A stretch of 64,000 nucleotides of DNA from assembly GCF_000633455.1 (NCBI RefSeq), contig NZ_AYMG01000027.1:34408-98407 (forward strand), given 5' to 3'. This document shows positions 52,578-60,858 of the stretch, in pieces. The stretch is from Pedobacter jeongneungensis (GTDB lineage: Bacteria > Bacteroidota > Bacteroidia > Sphingobacteriales > Sphingobacteriaceae). A program made the position numbers and the translations under genes. Every line of letters starts with the position of its first letter. Positions within the stretch are counted from its first letter, which is position 1. Under the pieces are notes generated by a model, which was given only the letters and a program-made list of their open reading frames with translations, searched no databases and was not told where the DNA came from.

Positions 52578-53537
52578 TTAATTGTCATAATGTCGGCTTC
52601 TATTTCTAAGGAAACCAGATGATAAGCCAAAGCGCACATAACTATAATGATCCTGAAAATAGATATTGTAATTATCTTCGCCATAATAGCCTACCGCCGC
52701 CATCAAAAACACATTGTTCATAAACGGGAAGCTGTAATTGAAATTGATTTCAGCATTAAGCCTCTTCTGAATATTGGCGAAATTTTTCGATGGAATTTTA
52801 TTTATGGCATAAGATAACTCGGTATTTAAACGCCAGGTTTCTTTTTCAGTTTTTACTTTTTGTTTATTCCGGGCATTTTTTTCGATTTCATCATACCGGC
52901 GCCATGAAAAACCATACAACACTCTTGTAAATCCAAAACCTTCATTAAGTGCAGGCTCACACCTAAAGAATTTATACCATTGCAAGCCAAGCCGATGATT
53001 GAAGGAATAATAGCTTTCATCGCCACTAGTTGGTGTAAAATCTCCAAAACGGTAAGAAAGCGTTAAATAATTCGCATTAAAATTTCCTGTACGGGTATTA
53101 ATTGTACCATCCTGATTAAATGCACTCTGATCCTGACCGTTTGAATGATGTGTAAAAGCCAGTTCAGCATATTTATAATGTTCGGGATCGGGATTTAACC
53201 TCGCATAAAGCGCTCCGCCCAAACGGTAACTCGGCGTCCGTACAGCAGCAGAAAATTCTGTCCGTACACGTACCGTAAAATCAGGGATAATGGCAAAGGC
53301 AATGGGCGATTTATAACTACCCAAAAGCATGTATGTAGTGGTAAGCCGACCGTTGATTACATATTTAGAAGGAGCGCCTAATTCGCCACCCGGTGCTGTA
53401 TAGGCTAAATCGGCATTTTCTTTGTACAGATGAATATATTCTTTGTTGGCAAACTCTCTTTTTACCGCTATTGAATCTTGAGCAAAGGATTGTAAACAAA
53501 TGAGGCAGATGATAAGCGTAAAAAAAGTTTTCGTCAT
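52578..53537 (-). CDS. Outer membrane phospholipase A-like beta-barrel protein
   Basis: A 319-residue exported protein. The ATG at 53537 starts a signal peptide (MTKTFFTLIICLICLQSFAQ); the in-frame start at 53615 lies upstream in the divergent region. Amphipathic beta strands through the chain suggest a barrel. H130-H-S132-N-G134 in LAFTHHSNGQ resembles the H-x-S-N-G active site of outer membrane phospholipase A (PldA), and N154/N156 in FNANYLTLSY could supply the asparagine. Overall similarity to PldA is otherwise low, so phospholipase activity is a hypothesis. Confidence 0.65.
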   Translation of the reverse strand: MTKTFFTLIICLICLQSFAQDSIAVKREFANKEYIHLYKENADLAYTAPGGELGAPSKYVINGRLTTTYMLLGSYKSPIAFAIIPDFTVRVRTEFSAAVRTPSYRLGGALYARLNPDPEHYKYAELAFTHHSNGQDQSAFNQDGTINTRTGNFNANYLTLSYRFGDFTPTSGDESYYSFNHRLGLQWYKFFRCEPALNEGFGFTRVLYGFSWRRYDEIEKNARNKQKVKTEKETWRLNTELSYAINKIPSKNFANIQKRLNAEINFNYSFPFMNNVFLMAAVGYYGEDNYNIYFQDHYSYVRFGLSSGFLRNRSRHYDN

Positions 53538-53603
53538 ACCAGATAAACGCTGATAATGAGCCAACGGTTTTGTATTTTTAGAGAAATAACGATCGCTAAT
53601 CAA

Positions 53604-54143
53604 ATGATACATCAACTCAAAATACTCGGGAGGCTGAATATTACCATCTTTTTAATTGCCATGACTTTATTTTGCTTTGGAATATCTGTAACCAGATCTT
53701 TAATTACAGACACAAAGGTCTTCCTGTTTTTGAACTGGAATTTATTTCTGGCCATTATCCCCTGGGCCATTAGCTCTTTGATGTTAATCTATAACCTAAA
53801 CAAAAAACTGCCACTGGTTTTGTTAATTATATCATGGATATTGTTTTTCCCAAATTCGCCATATATCCTAACGGATTTATTTCATCTCAGACTGAACGGA
53901 ACGGCACCTATATGGTTTGATTTAGTGCTTATTTTATCATTTGCATGGACAGGGTTGATGTATGGCCTAATCAGCCTGACGGATATTGACAGGCAGTTAT
54001 CAATTTATCTAAACCAAAAGTGGGTTAATGCGATCATTATTTCATTTTTATTCTTAGCAAGCTTTGGCATTTATCTGGGACGCTATTTAAGGTGGAACAG
54101 CTGGGACATTATTCAAAATCCACTCGGATTAGCTGGCGATTAA
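53604..54143 (+). CDS. DUF1361 membrane protein
   Basis: A 179-residue membrane protein with about six helices. The family signature FPNSPYILTDLFHLRLNG is seen near residue 85, followed by PIWFDLVLILSFAWTGLMYG. The start at 53604 (MIHQLKILGRL) gives the common N-terminus; an in-frame ATG at 53556 adds a polar leader and overlaps the region where the divergent gene starts. DUF1361 proteins are of unknown function and widely distributed. Another membrane protein gene follows 50 bases later. Confidence 0.82.
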   Translation: MIHQLKILGRLNITIFLIAMTLFCFGISVTRSLITDTKVFLFLNWNLFLAIIPWAISSLMLIYNLNKKLPLVLLIISWILFFPNSPYILTDLFHLRLNGTAPIWFDLVLILSFAWTGLMYGLISLTDIDRQLSIYLNQKWVNAIIISFLFLASFGIYLGRYLRWNSWDIIQNPLGLAGD

Positions 54144-54193
54144 ATAAAATTATTCCCATTAACTTAAATTCTTTACGCACCTAATTACAGAAA

Positions 54194-54757
54194 ATGGTAT
54201 TGATACATTTTATCTTTGAATTATTTAAAATCTCAATTCAAAGCGCAATCTATTCTTCCATAATATTTTTCAGTGTATTGAGTATCGTAAAACCAAAGCC
54301 AGGCAGCCTACTTTATTTTTTCAAGAAAAGGCAAGCATTAACATGGATATCAAGCTGGGTAGTTATCTCTTTCGGATTATTTTTCTTCATGTTTTCTTAC
54401 AAGGGAGATCATGGACTGGGAGATAGTGCCAGAATTCCAATAGGTCATCATAGAGAAATCCATCAAATTGATCTCCTTTCATACGTCAAACCAAAAAATA
54501 ATGGCGCGATCTATATATATGAATTTATCATCACTGATGATTACGTATACGGTAAATTGGATAAATACAATATAGAACTAAATCAAAATTATTTTGTTTA
54601 TGACCTAAAATCAAACGCTATTCAGCTTTTTGATCAGGCAACATCCTTTAAATACTTTTTAACTTCAAAAAATCTAGATCAGGAATCTCCATACCAAACT
54701 TTTGATGACCATTATAACCGATACTGGAACGGATGGCGGTTTTGGTTGTTACCATAA
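54194..54757 (+). CDS. Membrane protein of unknown function
   Basis: A 187-residue protein with two membrane segments (about 8-32 and 50-70) and a soluble C-terminal part of about 110 residues holding HREIHQIDLLSYVKPKNNGA and a tryptophan-rich end (YNRYWNGWRFWLLP). No family was recognised. It follows the DUF1361 gene on the same strand and may be cotranscribed. The coding look is good (codon use, AT content similar to neighbours), but function cannot be given. Confidence 0.65.
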   Translation: MVLIHFIFELFKISIQSAIYSSIIFFSVLSIVKPKPGSLLYFFKKRQALTWISSWVVISFGLFFFMFSYKGDHGLGDSARIPIGHHREIHQIDLLSYVKPKNNGAIYIYEFIITDDYVYGKLDKYNIELNQNYFVYDLKSNAIQLFDQATSFKYFLTSKNLDQESPYQTFDDHYNRYWNGWRFWLLP

Positions 54758-54822
54758 GCATATTTAAAAGATCTTCGGCTCCGTTACTCTCCGCTCGAGA
54801 TGACGATGCTACTATAAACGCC

Positions 54823-54897
54823 ACGTTAACCAATGAACCTGTGAACGATTGAACCAATGACTAATGAACAAATGACCAATTAACGATTGAACTAACC
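54823..54897. repeat. AATGAACC-type period-8 array
   Basis: Units AATGAACC, TGTGAACG, ATTGAACC, AATGACT, AATGAACA, AATGACC, AATTAACG and ATTGAACT run in tandem at steps of 7 or 8, ending just before the reductase stop codon. Confidence 0.78.
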
Positions 54898-55937
54898 TAC
54901 CACTCTATCGTCGTTCCATTCTCCGTTGGGTGCCCCGTACAAACCAGCACCCGACCCCTTTCCAGTTCATCATCGGTAAGCACTTCGTTATAATCCATCC
55001 TTACCGCACCTTTGGTACAATTGGCTACACAGGTACTGCATACCCCTCCACGACAACTATAAGGAAGTTTAATTTTATTTTCGAGTGCTACATCTAAAAT
55101 CCGCTTTGGCCAGGGCACTTCCAGATTGTACAATTCTCCTTTGAAGTTTAAAATAACCGAATAGGTATTTTTATCGACTATTTTTTCAGAACTATCGTCT
55201 TCATCAACCTCATCTTCCGGCAGCACAAAAGTCTCCCTTTTAATCTGTTTGATATCGAAACCCATGCCCAATAAGGTAATCCGACATAAATCCATATAAA
55301 TTATTGGTCCGCAGCTATAAAACAGCGCATTATCCCGATCGAAATGTAAATGTTCTTTGATTAATTTCTCGATGTAGAATTTATTCAGCCTGGCTGTCAT
55401 TAAGTTTTTGCTGTTGCTAAAAACCCAAACAATTTTTAACCTATCGGGGTATTGCTGTTGCCATTCAATCAGTTCATCAAAAAACAAAGTTTCTTCTTTT
55501 GATCTGTTACTATATACTAATGTGATCAACGATTTTTTCTCGCACACCAATGCCGTTTTCATAATCGAGAACAAAGGCGTAATGCCAACCCCCGCAGCAA
55601 AAAGAAAAAGATCGCGCTCTAAATTTTCTTCAGGCAAATAACTAAACAAACCCTGCGGCTCCTGAGCCAAAAGAATATCGTTTACCGAAGTTTTATGATG
55701 CAAAAATCTAGAAATCTCTCCATTCTCTACCCGTTTTACCGTAATAGCCAAAGGTTCATTTACATCCGGCGAACTGCTAAAAGAATACGACCTTCTTACC
55801 TCTTTATGTTTTCCCTGAAAAACCAATGATAAAAACTGTCCCGCCAAATACGCAGGGTATTCATCTACCTCTTCAAATTGAAAAGTAATATTATCGCCCG
55901 GTTGATTAATGATTTTATTGATCCGCAGTTTGAACAT
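54897..55937 (-). CDS. Ferredoxin-type NADPH reductase (PaaE-like) with 2Fe-2S domain
   Basis: A 346-residue flavin reductase with three parts: FAD-binding barrel (YSFSSSPDVNEP near residue 50), NAD(P)-binding domain (FAAGVGITPLFSIM near 112, YSCGPIIYMDLC near 208), and a plant-type 2Fe-2S domain with PYSCRGGVCSTCVANC plus LVCTGHP near the end. An acidic insertion (EDEVDEDDSSE) sits between the last two. This layout matches phenylacetyl-CoA epoxidase reductase (PaaE) and related monooxygenase reductases, but no paa genes are nearby; the partner is unknown. Confidence 0.9.
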   Translation of the reverse strand: MFKLRINKIINQPGDNITFQFEEVDEYPAYLAGQFLSLVFQGKHKEVRRSYSFSSSPDVNEPLAITVKRVENGEISRFLHHKTSVNDILLAQEPQGLFSYLPEENLERDLFLFAAGVGITPLFSIMKTALVCEKKSLITLVYSNRSKEETLFFDELIEWQQQYPDRLKIVWVFSNSKNLMTARLNKFYIEKLIKEHLHFDRDNALFYSCGPIIYMDLCRITLLGMGFDIKQIKRETFVLPEDEVDEDDSSEKIVDKNTYSVILNFKGELYNLEVPWPKRILDVALENKIKLPYSCRGGVCSTCVANCTKGAVRMDYNEVLTDDELERGRVLVCTGHPTENGTTIEW

Positions 55938-56251
55938 ATTGCAAAGAAAGGAAATTGGTTTATTAGTTCAATAGTTCATTGGTCATTTGTTCACTGGTTA
56001 TATAGAAAATACCTCCGTGTTAATCCGTGCATCTGTGGCTAAATGTTCATTAGCTCATTGGCAACTGGTTCATTGGTTAGCATGACGCATAAAATAACTC
56101 CGTGCCTTTGTGACCTTGTGGTAAACAAACATTGATCCGCAAAACAAATCGGTGTAATCCAACCATCTGTGAAATCATTTTCCAAAAAAAAAGCGTCCCG
56201 ATTAAAAACCGGGACGCCTTACCAAATGCTTGTCTTTATCTTAATTATATA
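55938..56251. other. Gene-free stretch with period-8 repeats and a terminator
   Basis: Contains TTCATTGGTCATTTG-type units (55961-56085, inverted relative to 54823-54897), parts of the ACCACAAAG palindrome (56005-56035 and 56093-56128) and the hairpin at 56183-56217. No gene is supported. Confidence 0.7.
56183..56217 (-). terminator. Hairpin terminator after the lytic transglycosylase gene
   Basis: GCGTCCCG (56193-56200) pairs with CGGGACGC (56210-56217). Read leftward it is followed by nine T residues. Confidence 0.92.
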
Positions 56252-57034
56252 TTATTCGGCGTTGTAGGCCAATAATACACGCGGTTTTGCGTAACCGTAA
56301 CGTTTCGGATGTTCCATAATCTGTTTCATAGAAATTACTTTATAAACATAGCCACCGGTTTCGCGGTTAAGCCTCATTTTGTAGTAATTATCCTGATTTT
56401 GATTATCGATCTGCTTGCGTAAGCGTCCGTCGCCAACATTGTAAGCCGCAGCTACCAATGTCCAGCTTTCTAAACCTTTATACATTTCTTTAATGTATTT
56501 ACAGGCTGCAATGGTCGATTTGCGCAGGTTATAGCGCTCATCAACATTCCCATTTACTCTTAATCCATAGGTACGGGCTGTGCCAGGCATAAACTGCCAG
56601 ATTCCGGCTGCACCTTTTGGAGAAACCCCTTCTGCCATTCCAGATTCGACCAATGCCAAATACTTAAAATCGTTCGGGATTCCATAAGCAGCGAGAATGG
56701 GTTCAATTACAGGAAACCATTTTGCCGCTTTTGCATGCAGGCGATTGGTTTGGGTATTTCCGTAAGTGTGTGCTGCAAGAATTTTTTTCATTTTGCGTTC
56801 TACCTTTTTATCGCCTAACGGCAGGGTTTCTTCTGCAAAATTCAACTGTGCCATTAAAGATTGAGGGGCTTCCTCGTTTTCTACTTTTAGGCTATCAGAT
56901 TTGGGTATTGTAGTGTTTAATTTTTCTTCTTTTAAAAGACTTTTTTGTGCTAAGGGCATTTGGTAAGCGAACACTTTTGCCAAGATAAATAGTGTTGCCA
57001 CTACCGCAAATGGTACGATGTGTTTCTTTAACAT
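56252..57034 (-). CDS. Lytic transglycosylase (SLT domain)
   Basis: A 260-residue murein-cleaving enzyme with an N-terminal signal or anchor (MLKKHIVPFAVVATLFILAK). The ATG at 57034 is chosen because it starts that segment; an in-frame ATG at 57076 adds a basic stretch. The SLT domain has ALVESGMAEGVSPKGAAGIW (catalytic Glu in LVESG), FMPGTARTYGL, DERYNLRKSTIAACKYI and AAAYNVGDGRLRK. It cleaves peptidoglycan with 1,6-anhydro ends. A strong terminator follows, so the gene is a single unit. Confidence 0.93.
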   Translation of the reverse strand: MLKKHIVPFAVVATLFILAKVFAYQMPLAQKSLLKEEKLNTTIPKSDSLKVENEEAPQSLMAQLNFAEETLPLGDKKVERKMKKILAAHTYGNTQTNRLHAKAAKWFPVIEPILAAYGIPNDFKYLALVESGMAEGVSPKGAAGIWQFMPGTARTYGLRVNGNVDERYNLRKSTIAACKYIKEMYKGLESWTLVAAAYNVGDGRLRKQIDNQNQDNYYKMRLNRETGGYVYKVISMKQIMEHPKRYGYAKPRVLLAYNAE

Positions 57035-57232
57035 TTTCCTCCTTTTTTTGGTGAACTTATATAAAAACGTTGGCAAAGGTAAAAAATAATAAGCACATTA
57101 TCAAACAGTTACAGAAATAAGCCCGAAAATCGGCCTTTAAAGTGCTTTAAACGTGGATTTTAATTTTTGATTTTCAGACAATTTTCCCTATATTAGAGGC
57201 TATTTTTTTATCTAATTTTTCAGCTCTTAAAA

Positions 57233-57263
57233 TTGTTATGTTCATCATTTTTTCATAAATTTG
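57233..57263 (+). promoter_or_regulatory. Promoter of the pseudouridine synthase gene (TTG-N20-TAAATTTG)
   Basis: TTG at 57233-57235, a 20-base spacer and TAAATTTG at 57256-57263 fit the Bacteroidota consensus. The ATG follows 34 bases later. Confidence 0.75.
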
Positions 57264-57296
57264 CAGCCCGCATTTTTAATGCGTTAAAAGCGTATC

Positions 57297-58880
57297 ATGA
57301 TAAATAAAAACAACAGGAACAGTCGGGATGACAAGTCCAAACCAGGCAGTCGGAGAACAGAAGGCAGAAGTAGTTCGGCCGGGTCTGACAGAAAGAGATC
57401 AGACGACAAAGACAGCAAATTCAAAAAATCATCCGATTCAAAAGAAGGCTTCAGACCCAGAAGCGCAGACAGTAAAGATTTCAAATCAAAATCTTTCGGA
57501 GACAAAAAAGATTTCAAACCAAGATCAGGCGGACGTGATTTCAAATCGAAAGATTCGGAACCACAGAGTTTCAAATTCGGCGATCGCGAGTTTAAATCAA
57601 AAGATGCAGCATCAGAAGACCGTGGTTTTAAACCGAGAGAAGGTAAATCGAGAGATTACAAGCCAAGAACCGGCGACCGTGATTTCAAACCGAGAGAAGG
57701 CGGATCAAGAGACTACAAACCAAGAACAGGAGACAGGGATTTTAAACCAAGAGAAGGTGGGGCAAGAGATTATAAGCCAAGAACAGGAGAACGCGATTTC
57801 AAATCTAAGGATGGAGATTCGAGAGATTTTAAACCGAGAACTGGCGACCGCGACTTTAAACCAAGAGAAGGCGGATCGAGAGATTACAAACCAAGAACTG
57901 GCGACCGTGATTTCAAATCGAAAGATGGTGGATCGAGAGATTTCAAACCTAGAGAGGGTGGCTACAAAGATTACAAATCAAGAGGTAAATCAGACGATTT
58001 CAAGCCAAGTGCTGGAAGTTCAAGAGATGTAAAGCCCAGAGAGCCAAGGGAAGGCGACACCCGTCCGTTTAGAAAACGCGAGGATGCACAGCCAAGAGAT
58101 ACAGAATTTAACCGCCCGGAGCGCACTGTAATTACTCAGGGCCGCAAAACAAATGAAGATAAAGGCTTAATCCGCCTAAACAGATATATTTCAAATGCAG
58201 GCATCTGCTCTCGTCGTAAAGCCGACGAGTTAATTATTGCCGGCATTATTACCGTGAATGGCGAAGCTGTTACCGAACTGGGACATAAAGTTGACCCTGC
58301 AAAGGATTTGGTTCGTTATAATGGCGAATTATTAAAACGCGAGAAAAAAGTTTACGTTTTATTAAACAAACCAAAAGATTACATCACCACTACCGACGAT
58401 CCACAGGAACGCCGTACGGTAATGCAATTGGTTGATAAAGCGAGTCGTGAGCGTATTTACCCGGTTGGACGTTTAGACCGCAATACCACAGGTTTGTTGT
58501 TAATGACAAACGATGGTGATTTAGCCGATAAATTATCACACCCTAAAAACGGTATCACTAAAATTTACAATGTTGAACTGGATAAATCTTTATCACAAGG
58601 CGATTTAAACAAAATTGCTTTTGGTTTAGAATTAGAAGATGGCCTGATTAAACCTGATAACATTTCTTATGTAACAGGTGGAACCAAGAAAGAAATCGGT
58701 ATCCAGATCCACAGTGGTAAAAACAGGATTGTTCGCCGTATTTTTGAACACTTAGGTTATAATGTAGAAAAATTAGACCGCGTAGTTTATGGCAACTTAA
58801 CCAAGAAAGACCTACCGCGTGGTAGATGGCGCTATCTTGAAGAACATGAGTTAGTTCAGATTAAACATTTAATTAAATAG
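57297..58880 (+). CDS. RsuA/RluB-type pseudouridine synthase with repetitive N-terminus
   Basis: A 527-residue protein. The last 240 residues are a complete rRNA pseudouridine synthase: S4 domain at about 291-340 (RLNRYISNAGICSRRKADEL) and catalytic part with GRLDRNTTGLLLMTNDGDLA (catalytic Asp in GRLDRNT) near 395. The first 280 residues are low-complexity and highly charged, built of near-repeats of DRDFKPREGGSRDYKPRTG (about 19 residues, 57 bases). Such basic/acidic disordered tails occur in Bacteroidota homologues and may bind RNA. A promoter and a perfect terminator frame the gene. Confidence 0.92.
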   Translation: MINKNNRNSRDDKSKPGSRRTEGRSSSAGSDRKRSDDKDSKFKKSSDSKEGFRPRSADSKDFKSKSFGDKKDFKPRSGGRDFKSKDSEPQSFKFGDREFKSKDAASEDRGFKPREGKSRDYKPRTGDRDFKPREGGSRDYKPRTGDRDFKPREGGARDYKPRTGERDFKSKDGDSRDFKPRTGDRDFKPREGGSRDYKPRTGDRDFKSKDGGSRDFKPREGGYKDYKSRGKSDDFKPSAGSSRDVKPREPREGDTRPFRKREDAQPRDTEFNRPERTVITQGRKTNEDKGLIRLNRYISNAGICSRRKADELIIAGIITVNGEAVTELGHKVDPAKDLVRYNGELLKREKKVYVLLNKPKDYITTTDDPQERRTVMQLVDKASRERIYPVGRLDRNTTGLLLMTNDGDLADKLSHPKNGITKIYNVELDKSLSQGDLNKIAFGLELEDGLIKPDNISYVTGGTKKEIGIQIHSGKNRIVRRIFEHLGYNVEKLDRVVYGNLTKKDLPRGRWRYLEEHELVQIKHLIK

Positions 58881-58885
58881 TATAT

Positions 58886-58914
58886 AAAGGCAGCCAATTG
58901 GCTGCCTTTTTTTT
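58886..58914 (+). terminator. Hairpin terminator after the pseudouridine synthase gene
   Basis: Perfect arms AAAGGCAGCC and GGCTGCCTTT around AATT, followed by a run of T residues. It starts five bases beyond the stop. Confidence 0.95.
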
Positions 58915-58928
58915 GTATTGCTATTTTT

Positions 58929-59041
58929 TTACCACAAAGTACACAGAGAAAAAGTACGAAGGTCACAGAGTTAAGTATCCATTGAAGCAGTCTCTAATAA
59001 TTAGAAACATCTTCCGTGTTTTCTGTGCATCCGTGGCAAAA
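58929..59041. repeat. Long imperfect palindrome of the ACCACAAAG type
   Basis: TACCACAAAGTACACAGAG at the left and TTTCTGTGCATCCGTGGCAA at the right. It lies between the pseudouridine synthase and lactonase genes. Confidence 0.7.
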
Positions 59042-59177
59042 TTCTTTCCATTTATTTTTTCACAAAACGGGGATTAAAAGGATACGGATAAATAAACAAG
59101 ATTTCTACAGCATCAAACTTTCCGTGGCTAATTATATTTTATTTCCCCATATTTGTTAAAATCAATACCATATTTTC

Positions 59178-60287
59178 ATGAAAAAATTCAGTTCATTGCT
59201 TATACTTTCTATACTTTCGACCCTCGCTTTTGCTCAGAAAACGAATTACAATCTGATTGTAGGCACCTACACCGCACCAGGGAAAAGTGAAGGGATTTAC
59301 ACTTATAACTTTAATACTTTAACAGCTGCAGCAAGCATAAAAAGCATTACAAAAAACACGGCAAATCCAAGTTACGTAGCTGTTTCACCAGATAACAAGT
59401 TTATTTATGCCGTTAATGAAACCGGAGCTACCAGTACGGTAAGCGCATTTAAATATGATGCAAAAACAGGCGATTTAACCTTTTTAAACAAAGTTGATAG
59501 TCACGGTGCCGACCCTTGTTTTATTACCGTTGATGCAAAAAATGTAATTGTAGCCAATTATAGTGGTGGTAGTTTAGCTGTATTTTCACGAAAAACTGAC
59601 GGGTCTTTAACAGATGCTTTGCAGATAATCAAACATACCGGAAAAAGCATCGATCCGAAAGGCAGACAAGAAAGCGCTCATGTGCACATGACTAAATTTA
59701 CTCCAGATCATAAATACTTAATAGTTAATGACCTGGGCGAAGATCAAACCTATATTTACAACTATAGCCCAACCTCGAAAGAAAAAATATTAACGGTAAA
59801 ATCGGTACTTAAAACCAATGCCGGTACTGGTCCAAGGCACATTACTTTTAGTCCCAATGGCAAGTTTGCCTATTTAGCACACGAATTTAATGGCAGCATT
59901 ACTGCCTTTACTTATGCAAACGGAAGTTTAACCAAAATCCAGGAAATTGGCACAACTCCAAAAGATTTTACCGGCAAGGTTGACGGTGCAGATATCCATG
60001 TTTCGGCAGATGGAAAATTCCTTTACGAAACCAATCGTGGCGATGCCAATAGCATTTCTGCATTTTCCATTTTATCTACCGGAAAATTGAAATTTATTGA
60101 AACCGTAAGTACCTTGGGCAAGGGACCAAGAAATTTCACAATTGACCCGACCGGAAAATTCTTATTGATCGGACATCAGTACACCAACAACATTGTTATT
60201 TTTAACCGCAACAAAACGACGGGTAAATTAACCGATAGCGGCAAAAGGATCGATGTTGGTGCGCCGGTTTGTTTAGTATTTAATTAA
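59178..60287 (+). CDS. Secreted lactonase, 6-phosphogluconolactonase-like beta propeller
   Basis: A 369-residue exported seven-bladed beta-propeller of the YbhE/lactonase family. A signal peptide ends near LAFAQ (residue 19). Repeating blades are visible: PSYVAVSPDNKFIYAVNE, AHVHMTKFTPDHKYLIVND, GPRHITFSPNGKFAYLAHE, ADIHVSADGKFLYETNRG and GPRNFTIDPTGKFLLIGHQ. Cytosolic relatives hydrolyse 6-phosphogluconolactone, but the signal peptide places this one outside the cytoplasm, so another lactone is more likely. The SRPBCC gene follows 18 bases later. Confidence 0.9.
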   Translation: MKKFSSLLILSILSTLAFAQKTNYNLIVGTYTAPGKSEGIYTYNFNTLTAAASIKSITKNTANPSYVAVSPDNKFIYAVNETGATSTVSAFKYDAKTGDLTFLNKVDSHGADPCFITVDAKNVIVANYSGGSLAVFSRKTDGSLTDALQIIKHTGKSIDPKGRQESAHVHMTKFTPDHKYLIVNDLGEDQTYIYNYSPTSKEKILTVKSVLKTNAGTGPRHITFSPNGKFAYLAHEFNGSITAFTYANGSLTKIQEIGTTPKDFTGKVDGADIHVSADGKFLYETNRGDANSISAFSILSTGKLKFIETVSTLGKGPRNFTIDPTGKFLLIGHQYTNNIVIFNRNKTTGKLTDSGKRIDVGAPVCLVFN

Positions 60288-60305
60288 TCACTCAAAATTT
60301 AGCCA

Positions 60306-60800
60306 ATGGAAAACTTCGATTGGACCAAATTCACGATCAGGATTGCCATTAAAGCAAAGCTTGAGGACATATACAATGCCTGGACAAAAGTTAGCGAAAT
60401 TGAAAAATGGTTTTTAAGCGATGCATCTTTCACTGACGAGAATAAAGTATTGCTCAGCATAACGCAGAACGCACTTAAAGGCGATCGGTATAAATGGATC
60501 TGGTACCTGTATGATGATATCGAAAACGGAACGGTAACCGAAGCAAACGGAACAGATTATTTCCAGTTTACTTTTGCAGGAGATTGTTTGGTTGAAATCA
60601 AACTCCGTGAAGAGTTTGAGTATACTATTGTAGAATTGACCCAAAAGAATATCCCTGAAGATGATGATTCAAAAAGGAACATCCGTCTGGGCTGCCACAA
60701 TGGCTGGAGTTTTTACCTGATTAATTTAAAATCCGTTTACGAAGGCGGTTTAGATTTAAGAAATAAAGATAACCGGTTTAAGCCAATGCTGAATAATTAG
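60306..60800 (+). CDS. SRPBCC/AHSA1-like ligand-binding domain protein
   Basis: A 164-residue helix-grip-fold protein. It starts with KFTIRIAIKAKLEDIYNAWT, then KVSEIEKWFLSDASF, and ends with RLGCHNGWSFYLINLKSVYE, the typical AHSA1 order of strand-helix, tryptophan motif and C-terminal helix. Members bind hydrophobic ligands or act as co-chaperones; the role here is unknown. It follows the lactonase gene by 18 bases, so the two are likely cotranscribed. The length is slightly more than the domain alone. Confidence 0.88.
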   Translation: MENFDWTKFTIRIAIKAKLEDIYNAWTKVSEIEKWFLSDASFTDENKVLLSITQNALKGDRYKWIWYLYDDIENGTVTEANGTDYFQFTFAGDCLVEIKLREEFEYTIVELTQKNIPEDDDSKRNIRLGCHNGWSFYLINLKSVYEGGLDLRNKDNRFKPMLNN

Positions 60801-60858
60801 AACATCAGGTTTCCGATATCTCCTAGACTACTTTAAATAATTTTCCGTTAGAATAACA

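Noticed and set aside
57328..58032. A 234-codon rightward frame overlapping the pseudouridine synthase N-terminus
   Set aside because: It runs through the 57-base repeats in another frame and stays open because the repeat length is a multiple of three. Its protein is low-complexity with no domain, and it ends where the repeats end.
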